A stretch of DNA of 64,000 bases from an uncultured Collinsella sp. (lineage in GTDB: Bacteria; Actinomycetota; Coriobacteriia; Coriobacteriales; Coriobacteriaceae). The notes below the pieces were generated by a model. That model was not told where the DNA came from. It worked only from the letters and a program-made list of their open reading frames with translations, and did no database searches. Position numbers and translations under genes: made by a program. The stretch covers positions 62,001-126,000 of the forward strand of contig CAUCQW010000002.1 of assembly GCA_958445065.1 (NCBI GenBank), given 5' to 3'. Below, piece after piece: positions 39,055 through 47,749 of this stretch. How positions within the stretch are numbered: position 1 is the first letter of the stretch; every line of letters starts with the position of its first letter.

Positions 39055-40413
39055 CCGAAAATCGCAGAACCCCAACCCGCGAGCGCGATCGTCGCCCCGC
39101 AGCAGGAAACGATCGTCCTGACCGCCTGCATGCGCTCGAAGGACGTTCGCGAAGACGTTCTCCCAATGCTGCTCGAGGATGATTTCGTCAAATCTGACCA
39201 TCGTGCGCTGTTCCGTACCGTCCGCGCCATGCACGAGGCGAATTACCCGATTGACAACGTCTCGCTGCTAGACTACCTGAGATCCAACCGTGAGCTTGAT
39301 GCCGCGGGCGGAGAGCAGGCCGTCGAGCGTATGTTCGAATCTGACATGCCCCTGCTGTCCTGGCAGACCGCCAACGACGAGCTGCTTGATGCCTCGAGGC
39401 GCAGGGCGCTCGTGACGGCGATGAACGAGATCGAGGCCGAGGCCTACGGAACCCCGACCGATATGAAGGCATTCGTCTCGAAGGTCGAGGGCTCGATCGC
39501 ACAGGTGGCCGAACGCCGCGATATGCGCCCCTATCGGCACATCTCATCGTTTCTCACCGCAGCCGTGGACGAGGCCAGAAACCTCGATAGCGTCCCCTTG
39601 GACTCCACCGTCGTGAACACGGGCTTTGCAACCCTGGACGAGATGCTGGCAGGACTGCGAGCAGGGCAGCTCATCGTAGTCGGCGCGAGACCTGCCGTCG
39701 GCAAGACCTCTTTTGCCCTCACCCTCGCGCTGAATGCCGCCCGCCAGGGCGTGAAGGTCGGCATTTTCTCGCTCGAGATGTCAGGCAAGGAACTTGCTCA
39801 GAGAATCATCTGCGCTGAGTCAGGCGTCTCGATTTCCCATTTCCGCATGGGAACCATTCCCAAGGCTTCATGGGATGCCATCGCGGCTGCCTGCTGCGAC
39901 ATCCCCGGCAACGACATCGAGATCGAGGACAAGGCGAGCGTGACGATAGGGGATATCCGTGCGACCGCCGCCCGCATGATGCGCGGAGCCGAGCGCGGGC
40001 TGATTGTAATCGACTATCTCCAGCTCATTTCGTCCGCATCCGATGGTCCCAGATTCCAAAACCGCGCAGTCGAGGTCGGCGAGATAAGCCGCCGCCTGAA
40101 AGTACTCGCCAAGGAACTGGGCGTTCCCGTGGTGACGCTGGCGCAGTTGAGCCGCCAGGCCGAATCCCACCCGGGCCTGCCGCGCCTGTCGGATCTTCGC
40201 GAATCAGGGTCCATCGAGCAAGACGCGGACACGGTGTTGTTCCTGTCGCGCGACCCGGACGAGATTCAAGACGAGAAATCGGGTTCAAGGCAGGTCATCC
40301 TGTCGGTCGCGAAAAACCGCAGCGGCCCGACGGGCGATATCGACATGCTGTTTGTCCCGACGAGCACGAAATTCTACGAGGTGGGACCTAGGAAGGAGAC
40401 CCGCGATGACTAA
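39043..40413 (+). CDS. dnaB: Replicative DNA helicase, DnaB family
   Basis: Hexameric 5'-3' helicase that opens the fork. The N-terminal domain (residues ~20-110) starts EETIVLTACMRSKDVRED-like and includes FVKSDHRALFRTVRAM. The RecA-like domain has Walker A GARPAVGKTSFAL (~214-226), the DnaB motif GIFSLEMSGKELAQRI, Walker B GLIVIDYLQLI (~320-330) and LAQLSRQAE with LRESGSIEQDADTVLFL. At 456 residues it is normal size. Several upstream in-frame starts exist (GTG 39013, ATG 39031); ATG 39043 is chosen because the leader peptide overlaps it. It supports replication of the element as a plasmid or excised circle. Confidence 0.95.
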   Translation: MPTEPKIAEPQPASAIVAPQQETIVLTACMRSKDVREDVLPMLLEDDFVKSDHRALFRTVRAMHEANYPIDNVSLLDYLRSNRELDAAGGEQAVERMFESDMPLLSWQTANDELLDASRRRALVTAMNEIEAEAYGTPTDMKAFVSKVEGSIAQVAERRDMRPYRHISSFLTAAVDEARNLDSVPLDSTVVNTGFATLDEMLAGLRAGQLIVVGARPAVGKTSFALTLALNAARQGVKVGIFSLEMSGKELAQRIICAESGVSISHFRMGTIPKASWDAIAAACCDIPGNDIEIEDKASVTIGDIRATAARMMRGAERGLIVIDYLQLISSASDGPRFQNRAVEVGEISRRLKVLAKELGVPVVTLAQLSRQAESHPGLPRLSDLRESGSIEQDADTVLFLSRDPDEIQDEKSGSRQVILSVAKNRSGPTGDIDMLFVPTSTKFYEVGPRKETRDD

Positions 40414-41218
40414 GAAGAAGACCAAGCGCAAATCCAACAAGATTGTCGGCCGCTGCCTTGAATCGGACGCTCATGCCCAGACAATCGACGAGGGCTTTGC
40501 ATTCCTCGACCGCCAGATCCTCATGCCGCGCGAGGCGCTTGCATACCAATGGGCGCTGCGCAATATCGCGCTCGACAACATGCGGATTAAATCGGAGAGC
40601 ACGCGCGAGGCGGTAGACAACGGGACGAGCTATTTCTCCGATGGCTCGATCAAGGTGAAGGCGCATATTCTGAGCGGCATCGCAACGGACGTTCGCTTTG
40701 CCTCCGATGACCCTGACGCGACCATCGACCGCATCATGCTGTCGTTCGTCAAGGTGTACAACGAGCAGGCCCGCAGATGGTGTCCCGTAGATTCCCACCT
40801 CTGGCTATTCATCGACAAGCTGACCGTTCGGCAGGGCGAGGGCTGGGAAGAGCGAAAGAACGGCGAGGGCTTCGGAGTAGCGTTAGGCGACCGCGTCGTA
40901 TTCCTCGCCGAGGATAGGCTTTATGACGGACCGAAAGGCATGCGCCGACATGGGGCAGGGGAGTGGTCGGTGTTGTCGTCTCAGCTGATGTACGGGACGA
41001 ACAACAAGAGGAAAGCCCGCATCAGCGAGGTTCCCCGCAAAGTGGTAACCGATGGCTACCTGATGTTTCTTACGAAACGAGGCGAGCAGGTCGGTATCGC
41101 ACTCATGAATAACGAGGAATGGGCGGAATGTCAGGAGCGCTGTCAAACGGCGGCAATGAAAGAGCCTTGGAGTCTCGTTGCCTACCTCGAGCAGGCCAAA
41201 CGGCCCTTAAAGATATAA
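40406..41218 (+). CDS. Unknown 270-residue protein
   Basis: ATG 40406 overlaps the dnaB end; AAGGAG ribosome site. Basic N-terminus (MTKKKTKRKSNK), then a helical and mixed body. Position behind dnaB suggests a replication or control role. Not recognised. Confidence 0.65.
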   Translation: MTKKKTKRKSNKIVGRCLESDAHAQTIDEGFAFLDRQILMPREALAYQWALRNIALDNMRIKSESTREAVDNGTSYFSDGSIKVKAHILSGIATDVRFASDDPDATIDRIMLSFVKVYNEQARRWCPVDSHLWLFIDKLTVRQGEGWEERKNGEGFGVALGDRVVFLAEDRLYDGPKGMRRHGAGEWSVLSSQLMYGTNNKRKARISEVPRKVVTDGYLMFLTKRGEQVGIALMNNEEWAECQERCQTAAMKEPWSLVAYLEQAKRPLKI

Positions 41219-41227
41219 AGGAGATAC

Positions 41228-41530
41228 ATGATGATCCAAAAGAAAACGCCGCGTTGTTCCCGAGTAGTTTTGGTCGAGCCAACGAGGACCATCTATGGTC
41301 ACACGATTTTCAAGTTCACGGGCAAAGACGGGTGGGCTACCACCGGTTTCATCGAGAGGGAAAAACGGGACGATGGTTCCGTTGTGTGGCGGCCGTATAT
41401 CCGCTCATCGACGCGGTCCGGGTATTGGAATGCCGGACCGATGAAGCAGTTCGTTGACGGGTACAAGTCGGAGGAGGATGCCATGGTGGCGCTTCTGGAC
41501 GAGGCTCAGGAGGTTCTTTGGAGTAGCTAA
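41228..41530 (+). CDS. Unknown 100-residue protein
   Basis: AAGGAG ribosome site. Beta-rich, Trp-rich (GHTIFKFTGKDGWATTGFIER, VVWRPYIRSS). One-base overlap with the next gene (TAATG). Not recognised. Confidence 0.6.
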   Translation: MMIQKKTPRCSRVVLVEPTRTIYGHTIFKFTGKDGWATTGFIEREKRDDGSVVWRPYIRSSTRSGYWNAGPMKQFVDGYKSEEDAMVALLDEAQEVLWSS

Positions 41531-42339
41531 TGGTCGAGATTGAACCCAACCGGCTGCACAGGCGCTTGAAACGCGCCTTGACGGCCAAAGGCATCTCCCA
41601 GCGCGAGCTGGGCAGAAGGATTGGGGCGACGCAGGCGAGTGTCTCGCACTATGTGAAGGGAAAGCGCCTGCCGGGAACGGTCGTCCTATACAAAATCTGT
41701 AAGGAATTGGATGTCTCAGCGGACTGGCTGCTGGGACTGAAGCGAAAGGAATCGGACATGAACGACGGCAATTGGATTGATGACGGGATCGTGCCCTACC
41801 GCACGGCCGACGACTGCTCCCTGGTCGCCCGCATCGAGCAGGCGGAAGACGGCTCATTCGAACTGGGAATCCTCGAGGGCGACACCGCCTGCGAGCTGTT
41901 CGCCCAGCGGTTCGACTCGATGGATGCCGCCAAAAAGTATGCCGATGGGATTCTTGACCAGAAGTTGCAAAGGGACAAGGCGATCACGCTTATCGAGGAC
42001 GAACTGGACGGCGTATTGAGTCCCAACCTGTCAGACGAGGACTACCTCGCCAGCACATCGCTCGACCGCGATACGATGCGTACGCTGGTCGTACGCATCA
42101 TGCCGACTTGCACGGGTCCCGCCAACCAGGAGGTTGCCGTGGCGTTCTCCATTTCAGGGCCCGATGGCATCGAGATGAAGACGGAGCAGGAGCAGGCCGC
42201 CTTCGACCTCGCGACCGATCGAGCCGTGTTCCTCTCCGGTATCTGGTCGGTCTACGCGATGCCCGCAGCAGCGATTGAAGCCGTGAAGGGGCTCATCGCC
42301 AAACTTGAAAAAGTCTATCCGTCCCTGGGCGATAGATAA
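41530..42339 (+). CDS. XRE-family regulator with a large C-terminal domain
   Basis: 269 residues. The N-terminal helix-turn-helix (LKRALTAKGISQRELGRRIGATQASVSHYVKGKRLPG...LDVSADWLLGL) is a textbook Cro/C1 domain, and the WLLG ending is typical. The ~190-residue C-terminal part is unrecognised and may sense a ligand. It runs convergent with the minus-strand gene at 42346, 6 bp away. Confidence 0.85.
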   Translation: MVEIEPNRLHRRLKRALTAKGISQRELGRRIGATQASVSHYVKGKRLPGTVVLYKICKELDVSADWLLGLKRKESDMNDGNWIDDGIVPYRTADDCSLVARIEQAEDGSFELGILEGDTACELFAQRFDSMDAAKKYADGILDQKLQRDKAITLIEDELDGVLSPNLSDEDYLASTSLDRDTMRTLVVRIMPTCTGPANQEVAVAFSISGPDGIEMKTEQEQAAFDLATDRAVFLSGIWSVYAMPAAAIEAVKGLIAKLEKVYPSLGDR

Positions 42340-42345
42340 AACGCA

Positions 42346-43569
42346 CTACCTGTCGGCAGTATCCCTATCGGAGGCCTCTCTTGCCGCGGCATTCGCCGCC
42401 ATAAGGGTGGCCTCTTCGCTTTTGCCGGCCACCATCTCATCGATGGATTCTTCCTTCTCATTCTTCTCATCGTTATCGAGGATGTCGTTAGACTTCTCGT
42501 GGAGCGATTTGGCGAACTCCCCGATCTTGTCTCGTCCGATGGTCACATAGGTATTCTTACCGCCATCGTCACGGAACAGCTTCAGGTCATACCTTCCATT
42601 GAGCATAATCTGGAGAGAACCCTCATCCGCGGCGCGGTCGAGATATTTGTCTACTACGACCACCTTGGCGGTAAAGCCGCCGAGACCGTAGCCATCAACC
42701 GCGACGCCATGAGGCACCGAGAAGGTAACCGAATTGAGCACCTGACCGTATTGATTGGTTTTCGTCTTGCCGTCCTTATCGGTCATGGTCTCGCTGTCGA
42801 CGATGTTGCCGTACGGGATGATGACCTTCGGATTGTCGAACGTGACATCCTTATCGATCTTCCTGGTTCCGAGATATTGCCCGTTAAAGGGCGTCTTGCC
42901 CGGATCGGTCTTCTTCTCATCGGCCCGGGTCGCACCCGACGCGCTCGCGACCGCCAGCTTTTCAGGTTTCCGACTCGCCGAGGCCGCGGGCACATCGGCA
43001 TCTCTATCAAATGTCTTTGTATCCTTGCCCTTCGGGATATTGATGAGCTCTTCGCAGCATTTCTCGAGGTTCGAGACGAATGTCCCGATTTTATCCTGTC
43101 CCACGGTCAGCTCGATGGTGCGACCGTCCTTGAAGCCGCTGAGCTTCAAGGGTCGCGAGTCGTTGAAGGAGGCCTGGAGGATACCCGTCTTCTCCGCACG
43201 CTCGAGATACTTGTCGGGATTGATGATCTCGACCCGAAGCCCGTCCATGCTGTAGCCGTCCAGCTCCATCTTGCGCGGCAGGCGGATCACGATTCGCGAC
43301 ATCTCCTGTCCATATCGGCTCGTCACGGGCGTCCCGTCTCGACGCACCGCAGCCGTGGAGGAGATGACGCTCGAGTAGGGGATATTGATGACCGTTTTCT
43401 CGATTTTATCCTTTCGGTCTTTCGAGACGGTGCCGATGACTTGTCCCTTTTGCACGGTCTGTAGATCGGAATCGACCGGATCGATTCTCTTCACGCGACC
43501 CAATCCGAGTTTCTTCAGAAAGTCGAATCCGCCGAGCAGAGTGGTGTTCTGACTATCGTTTTTCGGCAT
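42346..43569 (-). CDS. Two-domain protein with the shared C-terminal tail motif
   Basis: 407 residues. Two related ~105-residue domains: residues ~58-165 (INIPYSSVISS, YGQEMSRIVIRLP, DGYSMDGLRVEII, DKYLERA) and ~240-345 (VIIPYGNIVDS, YGQVLNSVTFSVP, DGYGLGGFTAKVV, DKYLDRA). A single weaker copy is seen in the protein at 58967-59476. The C-terminus carries SIDEMVAGKSEEA 20 residues before the end and terminates in Arg, the same tail as nine proteins of the 55-62.5 kb island. Its upstream region (43634-43649) also has that island's shared element. Function unknown; no membrane segment or enzyme motif is visible. Confidence 0.8.
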   Translation of the reverse strand: MPKNDSQNTTLLGGFDFLKKLGLGRVKRIDPVDSDLQTVQKGQVIGTVSKDRKDKIEKTVINIPYSSVISSTAAVRRDGTPVTSRYGQEMSRIVIRLPRKMELDGYSMDGLRVEIINPDKYLERAEKTGILQASFNDSRPLKLSGFKDGRTIELTVGQDKIGTFVSNLEKCCEELINIPKGKDTKTFDRDADVPAASASRKPEKLAVASASGATRADEKKTDPGKTPFNGQYLGTRKIDKDVTFDNPKVIIPYGNIVDSETMTDKDGKTKTNQYGQVLNSVTFSVPHGVAVDGYGLGGFTAKVVVVDKYLDRAADEGSLQIMLNGRYDLKLFRDDGGKNTYVTIGRDKIGEFAKSLHEKSNDILDNDEKNEKEESIDEMVAGKSEEATLMAANAAAREASDRDTADR

Positions 43570-43633
43570 GATGCCTCCCTAATATCGCAAATCTATTTAT
43601 CAAGGTATCTACCGAACGCGAAATCGAGGCGGG

Positions 43634-43649
43634 CGGGACGAAAGAAGTC
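43634..43649 (-). promoter_or_regulatory. Shared upstream element of tail-motif genes, copy 1 of 5
   Basis: CGGGACGAAAGAAGTC on the plus strand, 65 bp upstream of the minus-strand gene starting at 43569. Compare 58885, 59545, 61280 and 62613. Confidence 0.55.
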
Positions 43650-43729
43650 AAACGGCCGGCCGATAATCCTTATCCATATTGACGGGGTGATATACTTTTG
43701 TTATCATAAGAGTCGTAATCGATAGATAG

Positions 43730-43764
43730 ATGCGTTTCCCCAAGTCGCATCGGACAGGAGATTG
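43730..43764 (+). promoter_or_regulatory. CCCCAA-loop leader hairpin, copy 7 of 7
   Basis: ATGCG (43730-43734) and CGCAT (43746-43750) enclose TTTCCCCAAGT; GGACAGGAG then gives the ribosome site 7 nt before ATG 43768. Confidence 0.72.
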
Positions 43765-43767
43765 ACG

Positions 43768-44292
43768 ATGTCAGATTTCAATAAGCCGCAAATCCGGCTG
43801 CATACGGTCAATATGCGCGAACAGTTCGTGGCCCCTTTGATGGATGGTCGCCTCAAGGCGATAACGCGCCTGAACGGCCGCGGCTATAACGCGGGGGACT
43901 ACCTACGCTTTAGCGTGCTGCCGATGCAGTCCTCGGATGTCCAGTTTTCCATGACCACCGACGACGAGCGCGATGCGATCCAGAATCGGTTCTACAAGAT
44001 CACCTTTGCCATGTACGGCAAGGGGCTGAAGGAGGGCTATGTGACGCTCTCATTGGAACTCGTTCGCGAGAAAGCCATCATGGACACCCTCCGTTCCGAG
44101 ATCGATAGGATGGCCAATAACGGGCAGAAAGTCGAGAATCCGCTCGACGCCTACGCAGATCTCTTCGACACCGCCTATCCCCAGGGTTATGATTCCCCGT
44201 ATACGAAACGCCACGCCCAGCCCAGTCTTGACAGCATCGCCGAGGTAGCCACCGAGGCGGCGTCCAGCACAGAGCGACCGCGCGGCTGCTGA
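43768..44292 (+). CDS. DUF3850-like (ASCH-type) protein
   Basis: 174 residues from ATG 43768. Residues ~10-100 follow the DUF3850 pattern: IRLHTVNMREQFVAPLMDGRLKAITRLNGRGYNAGDYLRF (family: hxLKxxxxyfxxVxxGxKxxExRxNDRxfxxGDxLxL) and later MYGKGLKEGYVTLSLEL (family: GLxxGYVxLxI). DUF3850 is an ASCH-related RNA-binding-like domain common on phages and plasmids. The C-terminal ~65 residues are extra. It is preceded by a CCCCAA-loop leader. Confidence 0.6.
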   Translation: MSDFNKPQIRLHTVNMREQFVAPLMDGRLKAITRLNGRGYNAGDYLRFSVLPMQSSDVQFSMTTDDERDAIQNRFYKITFAMYGKGLKEGYVTLSLELVREKAIMDTLRSEIDRMANNGQKVENPLDAYADLFDTAYPQGYDSPYTKRHAQPSLDSIAEVATEAASSTERPRGC

Positions 44293-44308
44293 CTTCAAGG
44301 AGTGCCCC

Positions 44309-45031
44309 ATGCAAGCCATCACCCTCTTCCTCTCCGACCCCTATAACGTGGCCGGCATTACCCTGTTCGCCTATATCTATTTCATCGTCTGCAAGCGGAT
44401 GCTGCACTTCCGCGCATTCAATGTTTGGAACGCGAAGACGAACCCGAACGCCTGGTGGCGCTTCGACCGCGGCTCCATCAAGTACGCCTACAGGCATGGG
44501 CGCCGCCACATGCCCAAGAAGATCGAGGATTTCTGCATCATGGTCAACCGCGTGATGTACCGCCGCGAGATTCTCGTGAAGCTCTACGGCGAAGACGGCA
44601 ACGATCTCCACATGCCCACCGTCTGGATGAAGAAATCCGATCTGTCGCGCAAGGAGCGCATGACCAAGACGATTAAATGCTGCCCCGTCTCCTCGCCTGA
44701 CAAGCACGGCTTCGCGTTCATCACGGAGAAGCACGCCTACATCAGCGCAGTCGAGACCTTGGCGGGTGCGACCCGTCTTGCCGGAAAGCCTTACAAATAT
44801 GCCTCCCTCGACCACTACGAGATGATCCAGATGCCGCAGGAGCTGTTCCTGAAGGACGAGGTCGTCAAAGCCCGCGTCGGGCGCCTGAAGGAGGACCACG
44901 CCTTCATCGTCCGCCACTACAAGCGTGCAGCCCTGTCGTACCGCCTGGCCTACGGCCGCTGCCTGCCGCTCAAGTACTTCCTGCCCCATTACCAGTACAG
45001 TCCGATCAGCCACGACATGGCCATCATCTAA
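44309..45031 (+). CDS. Membrane-anchored unknown protein
   Basis: 240 residues, AAGGAG ribosome site. One N-terminal transmembrane helix (about 10-30), then a basic cytosolic domain (RFDRGSIKYAYRHGRRHMPKK, CCPVSSPDKHGFAFITEKHAYI). No family recognised. The same strand and short gap suggest an operon with the DUF3850-like gene. Confidence 0.6.
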   Translation: MQAITLFLSDPYNVAGITLFAYIYFIVCKRMLHFRAFNVWNAKTNPNAWWRFDRGSIKYAYRHGRRHMPKKIEDFCIMVNRVMYRREILVKLYGEDGNDLHMPTVWMKKSDLSRKERMTKTIKCCPVSSPDKHGFAFITEKHAYISAVETLAGATRLAGKPYKYASLDHYEMIQMPQELFLKDEVVKARVGRLKEDHAFIVRHYKRAALSYRLAYGRCLPLKYFLPHYQYSPISHDMAII

Positions 45032-45089
45032 GCCCTGTCCCCACAGACCCCTATAATCACTTGATATCTAGACCAGATTGGAAACTGCC

Positions 45090-46292
45090 ATGAACACCGA
45101 TATGAACCCCGAGAGCGTCAACCCCGACGATTCCAACGACCTCAACACCGAGATCGAGGAAACCCAACTCATGGACACCCCCGATAACCCCATCGCCGCA
45201 GATGTCACCGCCGAACTTCCGGTTGCCAAAGACCTGGAAGATGCCGTGGCACCCGACCCGGATGCTGCCACCGATGACTCCCAGACACCCAAACGTCCGA
45301 GTGGTCTGAAGCGCAAGTTCGTCGCGGGCGGCGTGGCGCTCGCCATCGTCGCGGCACTCGGCATCGGCCTATCGCTGAACCACGAGGCCGTGAACATCCC
45401 CGACAACGCACCCGTCGCATCCATCGTCGGCAAGAAGGACTCCAAGACCTATCCCGCATCCGTGACGCTTACGGCCGACGGCTGGAGCGAGGGGGACGGC
45501 GAGTTCTCCTACGAGATCGTCGATGCCGACGGCGAGTCCGCCGCCAAGGGGGATATCAAGCCGGGCAAGGAGGCTTCCGTCGACCTACCGAAGGGTGCCT
45601 ACGCCCTGAACGTCACCTCTATCCCCACCGCCAAGGACGGCAAGACCACCTGGCTGGTGCCGGACGCGGTTGATTTCGTCGTCGAGGGCAAGGGAGCCTC
45701 GGTCAAGGTGAGCCTCACCAAGGTCGACATGACCGACGATGCGGCAGTGGACGCGGCAATCGAAAATCTCCCCGAGGAGGAGCGTGCCGCCGCCAAGAAA
45801 CTCATCGAGGCCAAGCGCGAGAACCCGAACGCCAGCACGGTCAGCGCACCCGTATCCAAACCCAGCAGCTCCACCGTCCAGCAGGCCGGCGCGGCAAACG
45901 GCTCATCCGGCAAGGGCGATTCCAAGCCCGCATCCAAGCCCGACAACTCCGGCAACTCCGGCAGCGGCTCGGGATCCGGCAGCTCCAAACCCTCCAAGCC
46001 CGCTGAGTCCGAGAAGGTCTGGGCAATCGTAACCCCCGCTTGGGACGAGCAGATCTACCACCCCGCCGTCACCCACACCGAGACCCAGAAGAAAAAGGTT
46101 GGCGTCCAATACCGCGCAACGGATGGCACCCTCTTTGATAACGAAGATGCTTGCTCTGAGTATTGTTGGGATAACGGACTCCAGTACGGATGCCTGCCCA
46201 AGTATGAGGAGGTCACCGTCACCGTAACCGATCAGGAAGCATGGACCGAGACCATCCACCACGAAGCCGTCTGGGGTTGGGTCAACAAGTAA
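45090..46292 (+). CDS. Membrane-anchored surface protein with repeat-like C-terminal domain
   Basis: 400 residues from ATG 45090. An acidic cytosolic N-terminus (1-70), one transmembrane helix (about 76-96, VAGGVALAIVAALGIGLSL), an Ig-like extracytoplasmic part (~110-220), a disordered Gly/Ser/Pro/Lys linker (~255-310), and a C-terminal Trp- and Cys-containing domain (PAWDEQIYHPAVTHTE, YRATDGTLFDNEDACSEYC, WTETIHHEAVWGW). That last domain is a type I associate with actinobacterial and Firmicute surface proteins in which the WDE/HPA unit recurs. Type II orientation is expected. A TATAAT at about 45052 is a possible promoter. Confidence 0.72.
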   Translation: MNTDMNPESVNPDDSNDLNTEIEETQLMDTPDNPIAADVTAELPVAKDLEDAVAPDPDAATDDSQTPKRPSGLKRKFVAGGVALAIVAALGIGLSLNHEAVNIPDNAPVASIVGKKDSKTYPASVTLTADGWSEGDGEFSYEIVDADGESAAKGDIKPGKEASVDLPKGAYALNVTSIPTAKDGKTTWLVPDAVDFVVEGKGASVKVSLTKVDMTDDAAVDAAIENLPEEERAAAKKLIEAKRENPNASTVSAPVSKPSSSTVQQAGAANGSSGKGDSKPASKPDNSGNSGSGSGSGSSKPSKPAESEKVWAIVTPAWDEQIYHPAVTHTETQKKKVGVQYRATDGTLFDNEDACSEYCWDNGLQYGCLPKYEEVTVTVTDQEAWTETIHHEAVWGWVNK

Positions 46293-46293
46293 G

Positions 46294-46893
46294 ATGACCG
46301 AATCAAGGAGGGGTGTAGATTATGTTGCTACGTACCTTTATCCATGGGCTTGTGAGCGGAACCAAATCAAGCGACCTGAAAGCATCAACATCGACAGGCT
46401 TCGAAAGCAGCTCAAGCGAAAGCGGGAATCCTTCGAAAAGTCGTTCACCCGAATCGAAATGACCAAGGAACACCTGAACGAGATAATGGCGAGCCTTTGC
46501 AAGAAACTGACGATCGATAAAAGCGATTTGGTCGCGATCCACGAGGCCGCGCTCGTCGCCCTTGGAATCGACAGTAATGCAGTTCCGTACGGGTTGGACT
46601 TTCTCGTCTTGCGGGGTCTAGGGGATGCGGGTGTTTCCAAGTTATCCATCGATGGCTTCGATATCCGTCTTCATGCGCCCGAGAATTTTGAAGCGAATGG
46701 CCCTATCTCGCTTGTTGCCCCCAGAGGCATGGATTTCCCGTCTCTTGCTCCCGAGACCATCTTAGAGACAATTTCCAAGTCTCCGAGCTGCAGGTACCTG
46801 ATGGAACAGAGGGCTGCGTTGGCGGAGCTGCTGCACTTCGACGATATGGACGATGACGAGCTCCGCCAATTTGCCGCCTATGTCAGGCCGTGA
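46294..46893 (+). CDS. Unknown 199-residue protein
   Basis: Starts 1 bp after the surface protein gene; ribosome site poor. Helical N-terminal half (RLRKQLKRKRESFEKSFTRIEMTKEHLNEIM), acidic C-terminus (LLHFDDMDDDELRQFAAYV). It precedes the nucleotidyltransferase cluster. Not recognised. Confidence 0.55.
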   Translation: MTESRRGVDYVATYLYPWACERNQIKRPESINIDRLRKQLKRKRESFEKSFTRIEMTKEHLNEIMASLCKKLTIDKSDLVAIHEAALVALGIDSNAVPYGLDFLVLRGLGDAGVSKLSIDGFDIRLHAPENFEANGPISLVAPRGMDFPSLAPETILETISKSPSCRYLMEQRAALAELLHFDDMDDDELRQFAAYVRP

Positions 46894-46949
46894 TTTCATA
46901 GGATTCAGCGAAGGATGCTGTCACGTCCACCGTTTAATGAGGTACCGCC

Positions 46950-47291
46950 CTGAAATATCTCGTTGAAGATTCCGATAATCCTGCGCCCCCTGTTCAGGAC
47001 TACGCCGAGGCCAAGGAAATCGTCCGCCAAGTACTCGGCTCCCATCCTTCGGTGAAGCAAGCTGCCATGTTCGGCTCTTTCGTACGCGGCGAGCAGACGG
47101 GCTCCTCCGACGTCGACCTGCTTCTCCAGGTCGACAGCAAGAAGGCCTTCGAAGTCGTCGGCATCGGCCTCGACTTGGCCGAGAGGCTTGGACGGGACGT
47201 AGACATGCTGGCGACTCTCTGCGGAGCCCAGAGCGGTTTCATCGAGAACCTGAATAGAGAAGGACGCATCATCTACAGTAGGGAGCTATAG
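46950..47291 (+). CDS. MntA-type minimal nucleotidyltransferase (copy 1), CTG start
   Basis: 113 residues. The pol-beta nucleotidyltransferase motif is AAMFGSFVRGEQTGSSDVDLLLQV (GS...RG...SDVDL), with the third acidic residue in RLGRDVDMLAT. MntA enzymes AMPylate the HEPN toxin HepT to silence it. The N-terminus aligns with copy 3 (KYLVED), where the start is TTG; here the matching codon is CTG at 46950, after GAGGT. It may start at CTG or be truncated. No HEPN partner follows directly. Confidence 0.78.
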   Translation: MKYLVEDSDNPAPPVQDYAEAKEIVRQVLGSHPSVKQAAMFGSFVRGEQTGSSDVDLLLQVDSKKAFEVVGIGLDLAERLGRDVDMLATLCGAQSGFIENLNREGRIIYSREL

Positions 47292-47294
47292 AGT

Positions 47295-47648
47295 ATGAGA
47301 ACACTTGAAGAGGCGCGAAACACCCTTCAGATTTCGCAGGAAGATATCGACTTCATCATCGAAGGAATCCTGCGCGCTGGTGAGCCGATCGTCATCATCG
47401 CCTACGGCTCTCGGGCTCGCGGCGAAGCCGATGAATATAGCGACTACGACATTCTCTGTCTTTCCGCCCTTGAGGGATGTGAGCTTAAGGAATACTCGCT
47501 TGCAGCCGATGGGGAGCTATGGGGACTCGCTCGCGACTTGGACTTTCTCGTCCTGAACGTCGATGAGTTCAGAGCCGGTCTGAAAGCCGGAAACGAGTTC
47601 GCATGCGACGTAGACCGAGATGGTGTGGTTCTCTATGGAACAGTTTAA
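47295..47648 (+). CDS. Nucleotidyltransferase-domain protein (copy 2)
   Basis: 117 residues, 3 bp after copy 1. VIIAYGSRARGEADEYSDYDILCLS carries the GS...RG...SDYDI active site; the third acidic residue is in ARDLDFLVLN. This branch resembles free-standing nucleotidyltransferases that pair with HEPN proteins. The frame after it contains a 30-codon fragment rather than an intact HEPN gene. Confidence 0.8.
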   Translation: MRTLEEARNTLQISQEDIDFIIEGILRAGEPIVIIAYGSRARGEADEYSDYDILCLSALEGCELKEYSLAADGELWGLARDLDFLVLNVDEFRAGLKAGNEFACDVDRDGVVLYGTV

Positions 47649-47727
47649 CGCATACGAGGATTACTACGGAAATCTGCTATTCGCCGCCTACGGTTGGGGA
47701 ACAAGTAGAATAGAACTGATACCCTGA
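47635..47727 (+). CDS. 30-residue frame, possible HEPN-partner remnant
   Basis: ATG 47635 overlaps the end of copy 2 by 14 bp, as antitoxin-toxin pairs often do. The peptide starts EQFNAYEDYYGNLLFAAYGW and ends after 30 codons. Its length and position suggest a truncated partner; similarity to HEPN cannot be shown. Confidence 0.35.
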   Translation: MEQFNAYEDYYGNLLFAAYGWGTSRIELIP

Positions 47728-47749
47728 TAGTACCAAGGGAGGTGCCACC

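Noticed and set aside
42499..43464. A 321-codon plus frame antisense to the two-domain tail protein
   Set aside because: The minus frame shows an internal domain repeat and the tail motif; the plus frame has neither a ribosome site nor a known pattern.
42346..43569. The C-terminal tail as an ssrA-like degradation tag
   Set aside because: The residues at the very end vary and the conserved block lies 15-28 residues inside, unlike short hydrophobic end tags; left only as a minor alternative.
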